Counted from the first letter of the stretch, positions 1 to 11,579 are shown. The stretch: DNA of 64,000 nucleotides from Heliocidaris tuberculata (GCA_025618425.1 CM046836.1:14906135-14970134); one strand, 5' to 3'. Program-made: numbers and translations. Notes: generated by a model from the letters alone, not told the origin.

Positions 1-987
1 TTCTTCTCCGTCAAATTAGAATATCGATGGATTTACCTTTCAATTATCTTTCCGTCCCAATATTATTGTGTAATACCTGAAAAAATGATTGTATATGTTT
101 CAAATATATTAAGATTATTAGTGAATGCTTACCTATACTTATTAAAACGAGCATCCATACCCGAGTCTGATAAACATGATTCTGCAAGAAATAAAAATGA
201 TTACGTAATCGTTGGTTTAAGTAGCTCGAAGTGACAATTGACATAATAAAATTTACAAATGATTTGTCCTTTATAAAAATCAATGGGACTTCATGTTCTG
301 AGCTGTACCCCCCCCCCCCCCCCCGAAGAATCTCAGTTGCCCAGTCTGCCCCATCACCTAAACCAACGGGAAAATACTGGCAACGCAAGTTGTCGGTGTT
401 GTTGTTATTAAGAATATTCGTTTAAAATTTCAAATAACTGGCTTCAGATATGAAATTACGGATAGATCTAGACTTCCTATGAAATTTCTGAATTTAAGGA
501 AACAATCTACTCACCTGTCTCATACTGTTTTCGGAATAAATTATGACGTCATGTTGAGAAATTTCAGTAATACTGCGAGTTTCATGCCGCTAAATTCCGT
601 ATCTGCTAAAAGAGAAAATAGAATCATCAGAACTACTAGTATATGGAATATAGTAGACAAAAAGTGTTCTCATATTAAAGTTTGGCCATATAAAATGCGA
701 TCATCGTCAGTAGACGCTGTGATGTCGGGTGTCGTCAAAACATTTAATTAAAGCGATCTTTTAGCTAGAAGACTGCAAAACAATGGTTCTGTATTCTCAT
801 CACTACTCGGCATCGACGGTCTCTTTAATAAACAGCTATCGATTAGGAATAGTAATTATGCGCTGCATTGTCTGTCTTGATAAATTGGGGAATCTCGGTT
901 CTTGCGCATGAACTGGTTCAATTAAAAAGTGTAACATTTGAAAGTGCATGTTGTAAAAACTTGATCCAAAAGGTGATGGGGAAGCAA
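1..987. other. No gene recognised
   Basis: AT-rich sequence with a C17 run (308-324). Short open frames on both strands show no recognisable domain. Confidence 0.6.
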
Positions 988-1123
988 GGGAGCGTTTCAT
1001 CAAGCATTTTGTCAGTGATTTTTACTGACAAATTTGCTCTCAGCCAATCAGATGCAAGGATTTCAGTAGCTTATAACACTTGTCGGAAAAAATATCCGAC
1101 AAATCCTTTCATGAAACGCTCCC
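988..1123. mobile_element. Foldback MITE, GGGAGCGTTTCAT family, copy 1
   Basis: GGGAGCGTTTCATCAAG faces TTTCATGAAACGCTCCC. The interior core is CTCAGCCAATCAGATGCAAG followed by GATTTCAGTAGCTTATAACA. Confidence 0.75.
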
Positions 1124-1529
1124 CTGGATTATGCATGCGGGTGGTGGCAATGCTACTGATTTCCTTTTAGATTATCCTCCAGTAATAATATTGTATCACT
1201 GGTTCTATAGGGTTATATGCGAATAGATTTTGTAGGCTATTATACTATTATTGAAAATAAACGTTAATTTTTCTCTTTGCTTAACATTCATCATTGTTCA
1301 TTAAACTTGCAGGGTTGTTTTTGTTTGTTTCTTTTAACTCACTTATAGCCAAATTAACAAACAGTGTTACTACTTTTCACGACAAAAATGTCATTGAGTA
1401 ACTTTAAATCTGACGTTAGGATACAGTGGTTTCACTCGGGCACGATTTTCATCCAAACCACAATATTAAATGTAATTCTTGTCTGTGTGTTGCTCATACT
1501 TGTGTCTGTATTTCTAGCTTTTTTATGTT

Positions 1530-1870
1530 GTCTCCGTCTCCGCGTCTGTCTCTCTCGCTTCCTCCATCTACCCCTCAAATTACTCTCTCTTTCTCCTCCT
1601 CCTCTGTTTTATTTTCTCGGTCTCATTATGTCTCTCTTTTTATCTTTTTTCTCCCTTCTCTCTCTCTCTTTCTCTGTGTGTGTGTGTGTCTCTCTCTCAT
1701 TTTCTTTATCTCACTCTTTCTCTCTATCCTCTCTCTCTCTCTCTCTCGATCTTTCTCTTCTTTCTCGCATGGCTATGTTCTTCCTTCATTCTTTATCCGC
1801 CCCCCCCCCCCTCCCCCCCCCCCCCCTCCCCCCCCCCCCCCCCCCCCCTGCTCTCTCCCTTTCGCTTTCC
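1530..1870 (+). repeat. CT-rich tract with C homopolymer
   Basis: Continuous TCTC/CTCC microsatellite with TG repeat, then C-runs interrupted by single Ts (1801-1848). The three open frames across it are low-complexity artefacts. Confidence 0.9.
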
Positions 1871-3627
1871 CACTCATCTATCTTCATTACCCCCTCCAAC
1901 TTTCTCCCACTGTTACACCCTGTCATTTCTTCACAAAAAGGGTTTGGCTATCGGGGTCACCCGTAGTTGACGCTCATATTGAGCAATTAGATTGTTAATT
2001 GTCTCTATAACGGCCACAGGCGCGCTTGGTGATAATTACAGGAGCAAACTTAGATTGATGTGTGTCTTCAATCGATTTTTATATTGGTATTTGCGTCGAA
2101 AGACTGCAATAACAAATTATACCAGGTCTCAGACACAATGGCAAACCTTTTTTTCAAGAATATAAAACAAACAGTTTCCAGTGTTTCAGGAACACAAGAT
2201 TTTATAGAGAATGAAGAACTGAATAATTTTTGAAAATAGAAATATGCACCTTCTGGATACCATAGATACCAAGAAATTTAGTATGAGGATGATTTGAACA
2301 GTCCAATAGCTAAAGTAATGTAGTTCATAATATTTTTCGTTCTATGATATTATTAAGAATGAAATATGTTTCATTGCGAATGCCAATTTCGTGGGACCGG
2401 TGTACTTGCTTCACATTCAGACTTAAAATTATTTTCTTTTCCAGTTGGATAGCAAAACGAAATTATCATGAAAAAACGAGTCTGAACATTTATGTGACAG
2501 TAGACATATATTCAACTGGTAACAGTGGCAGTATGATGTTATTCCCTTTCCAAGTTCCCATATGGTTCCTCATTTACAAAAGAAATCCAATATATACAAG
2601 AAAAAAATTCAAAACACTTTTGCACAATAATTACATGAATAATATGAAAGTATATAATGATGATCATCTGTGGTGCATAGTAAAATAAAAACTGATATTT
2701 CATATATGCATTCAAGAACGATCAATATTCATACAGCTAAGAAAAATAAAGCTGGAATTCCTATCGAATTTTCTTTTCAATAACCGACATTAATGTTGTA
2801 GCATATAGTTCACCTGCGATGTTGTGATTAACCCTACAAAAGGTTTAATTGAATCTATTTTTGATTTGATTCATTTATTCACTGTGAAACTTACTTTCAA
2901 CCCAAAAGACTTGTTTTCAGCAGTGCAATACTTTAATTCATTCATTCGCAGTATTTTTTTGTTGTTGTTTGGTATGCAATCAAAAAGTTGTAGTAAAGTA
3001 TGCTGTTTTGTTTCCAATTTGAATAAAAAATGTGAAGATTCATTAAAAAAAAAAAAAGTACGCAAAGTAACTTAACATGGCACAATCCACACATGCGTCA
3101 GATTGCTTTATAATAACAGCGGAAAATGAAGTTGCCTATATGTGTTTGATGGATTACAACATGAAAAAAGACGTAATAACTTCTTATCATTTTTCGGATT
3201 TCCCGAAAACTGTCACTAATATGCTTACCTGTTTTTGTTTTCTCTCTTATAATTAAAACTAATTTGATATCTGGGTAAATTTGAATATTTCCCGTTTAAC
3301 AGACACAAGGATGAAAGTGTCTCACAAAGAAGACAACCAACCGTTCACATTGTCAATGAACCAAAGATGGTATAGGTTCATATTCATATTTTAATTTTCA
3401 TTTCCAACAAAATACAAATACAAAATACAAAAATGAAATACAATGCAATTACTCTATTTGATAATGTATTAATATTTGTTTATTATGTTGTTAATCAGTT
3501 TGTAAAGTATGTTTGAAGAAAAAAAGGATCATAAAGATAAATAAATAAATCAAATCAAATCAAATCAAATTGCATTAAAGTGAGGGAGAGTCTGGGAGGA
3601 GATCGTATATTGCAGCTTCTTCTGCCT
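1871..3627. other. No gene recognised
   Basis: AT-rich sequence with an A-run near 3045 and an ATCAA repeat at 3548-3570. The open frame at 2344-2688 is AT-rich and unrecognised. Confidence 0.55.
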
Positions 3628-3629
3628 TT

Positions 3630-3661
<32 letters not shown>

Positions 3662-3663
3662 CA
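3628..3663 (+). repeat. TC microsatellite
   Basis: CCCTC then (TC)n immediately 3' of the lectin gene stop, on the opposite strand. Confidence 0.9.
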
Positions 3664-3714
3664 TGGAGATGCACGTGTCCCCCTCTATATAAAAGCTAAG
3701 CCACTACTAAGGTA

Positions 3715-3857
3715 TTAATACTGTAGATCAGAGAAGCCGATCTGACAAGCGATGAAATAAGACTTGCTGCATCTTCTGTCGTGCCACTGTTCGTAATAGG
3801 TCCCTGTCGAGACACAGTTGTCATCTGATCTGTTATCTGGCTCACCAGGATACCAAT
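3715..3857 (-). CDS. Lectin gene exon 6: C-terminal part of C-type lectin domain and stop
   Basis: The terminal exon begins D-WYPGEPDN after a GATAG acceptor and carries the calcium-site region: EPD in place of EPN or QPD, and WHD in place of WND. The last conserved cysteines are C522, C537 and C545. It ends at a TAA at 3717-3715, nine residues after the last cysteine. Sugar-binding competence is uncertain because both calcium motifs deviate. Confidence 0.85.
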
Positions 3858-6800
3858 CTATCATCAAAGTAAAACAAAAGAGATGGACAAACAAAGCATT
3901 AAAATCAATGGTAACAAACTGTATGAAAATGAAATCTTTAGAGGGGGCCGATAACAGGGCGCATCTATAGACCATTTTTAATGGGAGGGAGTGTGGGAAG
4001 GAATTCGCCGACAAGTTAGCCAACAATTTTCAAGGAAAGGCAAGAAGCAAAACAAAAGAAAAAAGGTCTTCAGATTCTCAAATTTGTCAACGGGGGGGGG
4101 GGGGGGGGGGGGGGGCATAAATCGGTCGTCAGATTTTAATTTTTGTCTACAGGGGTACAAACAGATCATCAGATTTTTAACTTTGTCAACAGAGGCTCCA
4201 AACAAGCCAAAACAAAAGGCATTTGTAGGTCCTTAATGTTTCGATTTTCCGACCAAAAATTTCGAATTGGATGTTACATCCCCTTCCCTCGTAATTTTTA
4301 TTTTAACAAAAATAGTTTCTTAAAGGAAGCTTAATAGTGCTACCAAAAAGACAGGATGATATCCAGCATCTTATCATGTCCCCTACAAGGAGATAAAGTC
4401 CTCAGCTCTTCGGGGCAAAAGATTTATTTAAAAAAAAACCCACTATTTTTACCAACAAATTGTCTTATAACCCCAATAAAAGTAAGATATTGACAAACAA
4501 AGTTTGAATGGGAGGCGCGGTACCGACCTCACTGCTTTTCTTAGCTTATGCCCAGTAGTCATGAAGTTTAAACGGTCTGTTTCTTTCTAGCGAGGGAGAA
4601 TAACAAGGACCAGGGGTGTCGATCCGTGTTCATGATTTGGGGGATGACCAGCGAGGGAGCGAAACGACCGAGCGGGGGGGGGGGGGGGGGGGGGGGTGTG
4701 CGCGAGGGGCACAAGGGACTTTTTCAAAAATCTGTCTATAAAACTTGCATTTTAGCATCCCAAACTGTTTTTTTTCTGTGTGATTAAATGTTGTCTAAAG
4801 TCACTGCAAATACAATCAAATGCTAATAATCATAACATAAGATATTTAAATATGTGTGTTATAAATTATTTGTAATGATTCGGGAAAAAGAAGGCAGATA
4901 GAGAGTTTGTAGTTCAATGCTCGAAGAAGAAGTTTTATTATACAATATCTTCGATATTTGCGCATTGAAATTATGGCATTTCTTATTTCCTTATACTTCT
5001 CATGTGATGGTATTTCACGATCAAACATAATGAATTTCGATTATTATTAGTTTTAAGTAAATGTATCATTATTCTTTTTTATTTTATCAAAAAAGATTGG
5101 GGGGATGATGATATAGGCCATCCCCCAGCTCATATTTTTGGGGATATATACCCCCACCCCCACCCCGGGATCGATACCCATGACAAGCACAGAATAAGAG
5201 GTGCAAGTGCATTCATAACAAGCGATTTATTTTATCATCTTCTCACGTTTTGTCATCCCTTATCTCTCTCTATCTGTCTCTCTGTCTCTCTGTCTCTCTG
5301 TCTCTCTCTCTCTCATTAAATGAGGGCCGGGGACCTATCCACCCCCCCCCCCCTCTCGAGCTACGCCACTTACCTCGAAATGGTGTCGTAGTTCCATGGG
5401 CGTCCACTTCACAAACCCATTTCCCATCCGTGTCCAATTTGTGACAATTCAGCCAAAAGATATTACCCGAAATCCACAAGGAGGTCTTGACGTCATCATA
5501 AAAGGACACTTCCAGGCTGTTCTCGAAAGCTAGCAGCGACGGGTACAACTGTAACCCGGAAGCTATCAGAGAGGTGTTGCAGTAGGAGCGGCTGGCAGAC
5601 CATGTGTCTTTGAGGTGGGTAAAGAGGTAGCATTTGTCTGGTCCTGCCATCCATCCACTTGGACAACTTTCAGGTGCTGGGATAGTGAAATCAGAGAGAG
5701 GAGATGAAGGGGCATTCATCATTATCATCATCAAGAAAGTAATTCAACCAATCGACATAATGAAGTGGTATATATCTGGGTCATCGATTCATGATGATAA
5801 TCAGGTCAAATATGCATTGCCGGTTGCCGCAGGGAGGAGCTAGGTTATACTTCGAATATTTGTTGTTTCATAAATTCTATGAAATGTTACATTTATAAAT
5901 ACTGAAATTATTTGAAAAATATTGTTATATGCGGCATCTTCATCCCTCCCTTGATACGTCTATGATTAATAATCGGTTAACTATGATCATACCTGTACTA
6001 CTTGTTGGGAGCCTAGAGGTGGTCTTCACATGACTTGTACTGTGTGTGCTCATCAAAGTTGCTTCTATAGTTGTCTCTCTGGAGTATGATGTTACGGGAG
6101 TTGAAGACTCGTGAGTTGTAGATGGAAACTCTGAAGTATCTTGAGTAGTTGATGTATGTTGAGTAGACGATGAGAACGCCGTATGAACTAGCTCTGCGAT
6201 TGATGGGTTTGTTGAGTTAGGTCTAAGTGACATTGTTTCTAACATCTGGAGGAGACTCGAAACGGTTCTACTGGTAGTACTCGAGGTATAACTCGTGTTG
6301 ACCGCCCGACTGACCGACGTAATAGATTCTACCATTTCCGATGGTGAAGATTCTTCCACGGATGATTGAGCAGATTCTACCATTTCTGATGGTGAAGATT
6401 CTTCCAAGGATGATTGAGCAGATTCTACCATATCTGATGGTGAAGATTCTACCATTTCTGATGGTGAAGATTCTTCCAAGGATGATGGTGAAGATTCTAC
6501 AATTTCTGATGGTGAAGATTCTTCCACGGATGGTGGAGCAGATTCTATCATTTCTGATGATGAAGATTCTTCCACGGATGGTGGAGCAGATTCTACCATT
6601 TCTGATGGCGAAGATTCTTCCAAGGATGATGGTGAAGATTCTACCATTTCTGATGTTTTGGATGCCACAATTTCTGGTGTCGCAGATTCTGACATATCTG
6701 ATGTACTAGATTCTACCATTTCTGATGTTTTAGATACCACAATGTCTTGTGTTGCTGATTTCGCTTCCTGCCCTGATGACGTGTCTTTTATGAAGTCTGA

Positions 6801-9145
6801 CGTCGTGGATTCTACTTGTGGAGCTGGATATGAAATGAGGAAAGTAAAGTTCCCTGAATATGATAATTATCTTTTTTGAAAAGGTGCCATGCTTATAATT
6901 CGTACAAGAGCATAATTTTAAGAGCTGCTGCCCCCCCCCCCCCCTCCCCCAGTCCCTCGATAGAGCTTTTGGTGAACAAAATGAAAACGTTCATGTTATG
7001 GAACAGAGGAAAAGAAATGTAGCACCTCCATGTCCCTTGCCGCTCAGTCGGCCCCTCCCGCTCAGTCGGCCCCTCCCACCCTCAATTTTGAAATTCTGGT
7101 ACTGCTAATGCAGCACCATCCGACCCATGCTCTTACCTTTTTCGCAGTTGGATCCAGATATTCCAGACGGACAGTGACAAACGTATGCATTCACAGTCTC
7201 CTCGCAAGAGCCTCCATGTAGACAGGGATTACTCGAGCAATCTGTAATAATTATAAGTCATGACTTAAATGTCTAATTTGATGTTTTGATGTTGCTATGC
7301 ATAATTATACTAGACTTATTCTTTTCTCATGGAAATATTAATGGACTTTTTTCTCATAGATATACGGTTCTGCATATTAAAAACACGCATAATGCGGAAA
7401 CGAACGAACATGATTATTCTTTTAATGTCATATAATAACATTAACACTTTTTAATTTTATTTTTTCAAATTAAGTAATAATGTCTTTTTGAAGGTGATTA
7501 TGTTTTTAAATTTATGATTTAGTTTTTTTAAAAATCCTATAATCCCATAAAAGGAATTTCATCTTCAAATTTCAAGTAATCACAGTAATACGGTCAGGTG
7601 GCACCTGGTACCTTTAGGCCTATATACTTTTCGCCGTCTTTCTTTTTACTCCCTCCAACGTGGACCTTACTATTACCATTTAAACCTCATAGATTTAGTG
7701 CCCTTGTAACTCTGAACAGATCTGAGCTATTAAATTATCTTATCATATTCCTATTAATTGCTTTAATAATAAATCTCAATTAAATGTGATATAATAGTAT
7801 AATATACATGATATAAGCATGATAAGATGATGAAATGTTTCTTTGCAGGGCCTACTTGTAAGCAGTAACCCTACCTTATGTACCTACCCTACAATAACAA
7901 ACAATTCTTTCATGCCGCACTTATGCACTCATATAAAGACTTCGGTCATTTTAGATGTACCCTCCTTAAGTCTTTGTTCATTTTATCGTTGTGGAAAATA
8001 AATAAATAAAAAAAATACTAAATATGAAATTTTACCTGGAACACGGCAGATGCGAAATCCATTGGCGCCGTCCCTATGGCAACCCATCCCTGCAAAGGCG
8101 GCTGTTGGTAACGGGATAAGCTTGGGGATGGTTTGAACCCATGACCCATCATCCTGCTGCACCGTACCACAGGGCTTCGGGACCCATAGGGTGTAACTGA
8201 GAGCAGGATAGCCATGTACCCGCTGATCACAGTAGCTACTTGATCCCTCTGATTTTTAAAAATCATTAGCATAAAAATGGAGAAATAGGGAATGGAGATG
8301 GAACATCATTGGTTTTAAAAATTCATAGATAATCGGTTGAAGCGTGTCAGTATTATGACCATTGATATGTATTTCTGTTCTGTATGTGTTTCCATTTAGT
8401 TGATGTTTGAACGATTTTAGACCTGAGCCTAACCGAGTTTATATCGATATTTTCCATTTTATATTCTATCCTGAAAATGGATCTTGATAGAGCCTCTAAG
8501 CACTGGGGTGCTATGCCCTCCCTCTCGCCTTCATGAAAAAGGCATACTTGACAAGATAAAACACAGTCCTAGGGTGACAAAGACTTCGAATGATGCCTTA
8601 TTTCTGTTAAAACGTAAAAATCCAAACATTCAAACACTCAAATAATTAACAAGTAACGATGTTTCGCTGTACGCCCTCTGGATAAAGGTGGTCATATCAC
8701 AAAATTTACGCTTACCATCACCACTACCAACACCGTCACCATCAACACCATCAAAATTACCACCATATCACCACCACCATCACCAGGACCACCATCACCA
8801 CTGTCACCATCATCACCATCACCACCACCATGGCACCACAACCAACACCACTACCACCACTACTATCACCACCACCACCACCACCACCATCATCACCACA
8901 AACTGCACCATCATCACCATTATCACCACTATTACCAGATCTAACACCACCATCATCAACACCAACACCACTCCCAGCATGCATTCCCACCACCACCAAC
9001 CTCACCAACACTACCTCCACACCATCCCAACCACCACCACCACCACCACCATTTCCACCACTTGGCCACACCTACCTGATGATACAGCAATGACCATCAG
9101 AATCACTCCTACTCCAAAGAAAGAAAGTCTTCCTTGGTGGCCCAT
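3715..9145 (-). CDS. Secreted mosaic protein: signal peptide, Cys module, EGF, mucin-like repeat, C-type lectin domain
   Basis: Six exons join in frame: 9145-9076, 8248-8036, 7241-7137, 6823-5993, 5676-5374, 3857-3715. They total 1665 nt (554 codons plus stop). Every intron is GT-AG and phase 1, the classic symmetric pattern of extracellular domain shuffling. Order: hydrophobic leader (residues 1-23); an unrecognised four-cysteine module (24-94); an EGF-like domain (95-129, six cysteines); a Ser/Thr/Glu-rich mucin-like segment (130-406) built from an 8-residue repeat; a C-type lectin domain (407-548); and a short C-terminal tail. No transmembrane segment follows the lectin domain, so secretion is inferred. 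A role in glycan binding (immunity, adhesion or extracellular matrix) follows only from the families. The gene model is my own assembly; an extra 5' exon is possible. No orthologue is recognised, so no symbol is given. Confidence 0.75.
4092..4115 (+). repeat. G homopolymer, 24 bases
   Basis: Uninterrupted G-run in lectin intron 5, inside a segment repeating CAGATTTTTAACTTTGTCAA-like words. Confidence 0.9.
4611..5184. mobile_element. Probable G-tract nonautonomous element in lectin intron 5
   Basis: GGGGTGTCGATCC near 4613 faces GGATCGATACCC near 5167. A G-run (4674-4696) is preceded by GCGAGGGAGCGAAACGACCG, a phrase also present in reverse at the right end of the element at 41659-42657. Confidence 0.45.
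5261..5314 (+). repeat. TCTG/TC microsatellite
   Basis: (TC)n with TCTG interruptions in lectin intron 5, about 60 nt from exon 5's donor. Confidence 0.9.
5374..5676 (-). CDS. Lectin gene exon 5: N-terminal part of C-type lectin domain
   Basis: The 303-nt exon is phase 1 at both ends (acceptor ATCCCAG, donor GTAAGT). It starts with a long-form CTLD signature, SCPSGW then KCYLF, followed by the TWSASRSYC helix region and a WIGL-like LWISG strand. The [16 protein letters not shown] stretch is unusual for the family. Confidence 0.85.
5993..6823 (-). CDS. Lectin gene exon 4: Ser/Thr/Glu-rich mucin-like repeat
   Basis: The 831-nt exon is phase 1 at both ends. Its first half repeats an 8-residue (24-bp) unit alternating ESSPSEMV and ESAPPSVE types, seen in DNA as GATTCTACCATTTCTGATGG variants from about 6330 to 6730. 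The second half is Thr/Ser-rich without regular repeats. The composition fits an O-glycosylated stalk separating EGF and lectin domains, with many acidic residues. Copy number is likely to vary between alleles. Confidence 0.75.
7137..7241 (-). CDS. Lectin gene exon 3: EGF-like domain
   Basis: The 105-nt exon is phase 1 at both ends and encodes one EGF-like domain (residues 95-129). The six cysteines are at 96, 101, 107, 116, 118 and 127. The motifs NPCLHGGSC and [13 protein letters not shown] are diagnostic. It begins D-C rather than with a DxDE calcium-binding signature, so it is probably a non-calcium EGF. Confidence 0.85.
8036..8248 (-). CDS. Lectin gene exon 2: unrecognised four-cysteine module
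   Basis: The exon is 213 nt, phase 1 at both ends (acceptor ATCAG, donor GTAAAA), and is open across its full length. It encodes residues 24-94 with cysteines at 30, 50, 80 and 91, aromatic residues (W45, W60) and the end motif [12 protein letters not shown]. Its symmetric phase and position between leader and EGF fit an extracellular module. I do not recognise the family. Confidence 0.65.
8710..9070 (+). repeat. CCA/CAT trinucleotide minisatellite
   Basis: 360 nt of ACC, CAT and CAC triplets in lectin intron 1. All frames are open but low complexity (His, Thr or Pro runs; Gly/Val on the other strand), so it is not coding. Confidence 0.9.
9076..9145 (-). CDS. Lectin gene exon 1: start codon and signal peptide
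   Basis: ATG at 9145 opens a 23-residue hydrophobic leader ending in AVSSG, then a GTAGGT donor in phase 1. The hydrophobic core (residues 9-20) and small residues before the expected cleavage site fit a signal peptide. A TTAAAG sequence directly precedes the ATG, so this exon could also be internal. Confidence 0.65.
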
Positions 9146-9354
9146 CCTTTAATAGTCATGAAATGAAAAAGAATTTTTTAAAAGCTGAAAAATCAAATCG
9201 CTTTTCATCTCAAGTTGGTCTTCTACGTGGTTTGGAGTAAGGCGATTTTAGTTTCAAGCTGTTACTACAGGCCTTCATTTGTCACCTTTCTTAAAGTAAT
9301 TTATCACAAATTACAGTGAGCTATTTTTGAAAGGTTATATGTTTTGAAACTTAC

Positions 9355-9420
9355 CTGGCTAGTGTCCAGAAAAACGCTGCTATGATTGATAAGAACAATA
9401 AGCACTTGAAACGTATTCTC
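9355..9420 (-). CDS. Possible alternative or additional 5' exon encoding a hydrophobic segment
   Basis: A 66-nt open stretch lies between an ATTCAG acceptor-like site and a GTAAGT donor. It would encode an arginine/lysine-flanked hydrophobic segment (RIRFKCLLFLSIIAAFFWTL). It joins in frame to the ATG exon at 9145 through that exon's weak TTAAAG acceptor. It could be 5' UTR, an alternative leader or signal anchor, or chance. Confidence 0.25.
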
Positions 9421-9630
9421 CTGAATGAAGAAATATAATAAAATAACTACTTAAATGACGACTCTCCCACCATTCACCATTGTTTTATGGATCAGTTTTT
9501 AATCGTGTTCATTTTTTTCTTTTAACTTGTAAGTCCGCGATAGTCGGACTTAACAAAGTGTATACCGATAATAAACGATAGAACAATTAGAGGTAGATCA
9601 ATCCATCCTTTATATCGCTGAAGGCAACAC

Positions 9631-9649
9631 GGGGGGGGGGGGGGGGGGG
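9631..9649 (+). repeat. G homopolymer, 19 bases
   Basis: G-run upstream of the lectin gene. Confidence 0.9.
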
Positions 9650-11579
9650 TCTAGGTTTATCTGCTATATGTAAACTCCCCGTATAGTGTGTCCTCTGTGA
9701 CGTCCACACGAATGGCTAATACGCTACGACATCGATGAGCTAAACATATCTATAGTAATGAAGGTTATAACGTTTAGTTTACGATTCCATTAAGGATTTC
9801 AATTAAAACATTGTTTTTTAGAACATGATTAGGGAGGGTCAGCCTACATTTTGACTCATATACGCGTTTCCATAAGCATGGTTTCACAGTATTTTGTAAT
9901 CGCAGTTTCAGTCAATCTTTGTAGATATTTTCCGCATTTCCTTTGGTGTGAAAAAGCCAGAAGAAATCCCAATAACTCACCTATCATAATTAATAAATTA
10001 GCTAAACAAATGCACGATCTCCGCATGTTTACATTAAGTAATTTACTAAGTATATTACGTAACGTCACATAGACTCACTGTAATATTCAAATTACGTATT
10101 TCTGAACACCTTGATGGTTATATCAGTTAAAGATATGACTTGGTGCATTAAGTGCTCGTTACATCACGATAATGATTTTAAAAAGGATTAATCATACTGA
10201 CACAGTTTAATCAATGTGGCCTTGTTTCATGTACCAGTGATCATGTTCTTTGTTTATAACATTCTGGGTTCATGAGGATTTTAATGAGAGGTTTGATCCG
10301 ACTGTCGCTTTAGCAACATAAGGTAGACTTTTAGACTTTCAATTTGGCATAATCAAGCTTATTTCTGCCTCCCCCAAAAAACAAACAAACAACTGCCCAT
10401 TCATCTTGACTTCTCGGTACTCGTCTCGCCCTTTCCCCCTACCTTATCTCTGTCTCTCTCATTCTTCAAAGTATTTTCACTCCTGCTCTCCCACATCTCT
10501 CTCTCTCTCTCTCTCTCTACACTATGCATCTACCTCTCCCCATCTCCCTACAAGCATATTTGAAGGGCAGAAGGGGTTAACATGCCCCTCCCCCCAGCAA
10601 ATTTTCTTTGGGTTTGTCTGTCTACCCCCCCCCTCTCTCCCTTTTGCTCTTGCTCTCTTTCTCTCTCTCCATTTCATTCTCTCTTTTTTTCTCACTTTCT
10701 CTGCAATCATATCTCCCTACCTCTATCCGCCAAATTCTTATTCATCATTTTTACTCTCCCATTTTTTTCCCCTTTCTCTCTCTTTGAAAAGCAATGTTAA
10801 ATTCATTCCCCATCTTCACTCAAAATCTTGTTATCAAGGTACTCAAAAAAAATGAATAAAAACAATGCATTGAATGCCATATTTCAAAGCTATTTACTAG
10901 CTATAGATTCATTTATCTACAAAAAAACATGATTTGGAATGAAGATCAGCAAATTAGTACAAGGATCCAACCTCAGTTTGGCATTAAGAAAAATACTGTA
11001 TTTCCCCTACCTTTTGTCCTCAAGACTAAAAATTCAGGTGGAATATAACATTTTATCAAGCTTCTAAAATTTGTCAACTAAATGTGTGATTAAGTAAGAA
11101 TGTTCAGTTTGAAAAGCATATTTTCTGCATACTATACAATATTATATATTTGTCATGTTTAACAACTACAATTCCATTCTAGACACCCATCCAACTCCCA
11201 TAATGAAAAGAGTACATTGAATGGCATGAGCACAAGATTAATAAATTAATCAGAAAAAGTATTATACATGCATTCCAGGAAAATCACGAATCCTGGTGTA
11301 CAATAAGTTTTGCAAACAATTCAATGACTTCTGTACCAATCCAAAATATTTCTATAGGATATACAATAAGGCATTAAGGTTGTCTGAAAGTTGACGTTTT
11401 GAAAATGTTTGCGATCATATTGAATCTCTTCTGCTTGGCAGTCACAATAAATTATAATATTAACATCTTTATTGCTATCCATATTTATTCTGTCCTTAAA
11501 TATTCACACTGATTCTACTTTCAAGCAGTGAAAACTACTACATGTAGTACTATATGCAGCAATGATTAAGGGTGACACA
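9650..11579. other. Intergenic, no gene recognised
   Basis: Apart from the CT-rich tract, AT-rich unique-looking sequence. Overlapping frames on both strands at 9851-10072 are unsupported. Confidence 0.5.
10405..10800 (+). repeat. CT-rich low-complexity tract
   Basis: Polypyrimidine stretch with TCTC microsatellites. The 149-codon open frame across it is compositional. Confidence 0.85.

Noticed and set aside
1364..1998. Three overlapping open frames of 96-200 codons
   Set aside because: They cross a CT microsatellite and C-run; composition (Ser/Leu/Pro runs) is forced by the simple sequence.
2344..2688. 114-codon plus-strand frame with a TTTTCCAG acceptor inside
   Set aside because: No recognisable domain, AT-biased codons, no neighbouring exon in phase.
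3540..3575. Possible CRISPR-like or satellite array
   Set aside because: Simple ATCAA pentamers with no spacers; this is a eukaryotic window.
8688..9152. His/Thr-rich and Gly/Val-rich open frames
   Set aside because: Artefacts of the CCA/CAT minisatellite; only the leader exon at 9145-9076 on the minus strand is supported.
9851..10072. Overlapping 70-73 codon frames on both strands, one with a hydrophobic start
   Set aside because: No domain; a donor after MRRSCICLANLLIMI is out of phase with the 9420 segment (joined frame hits a stop).
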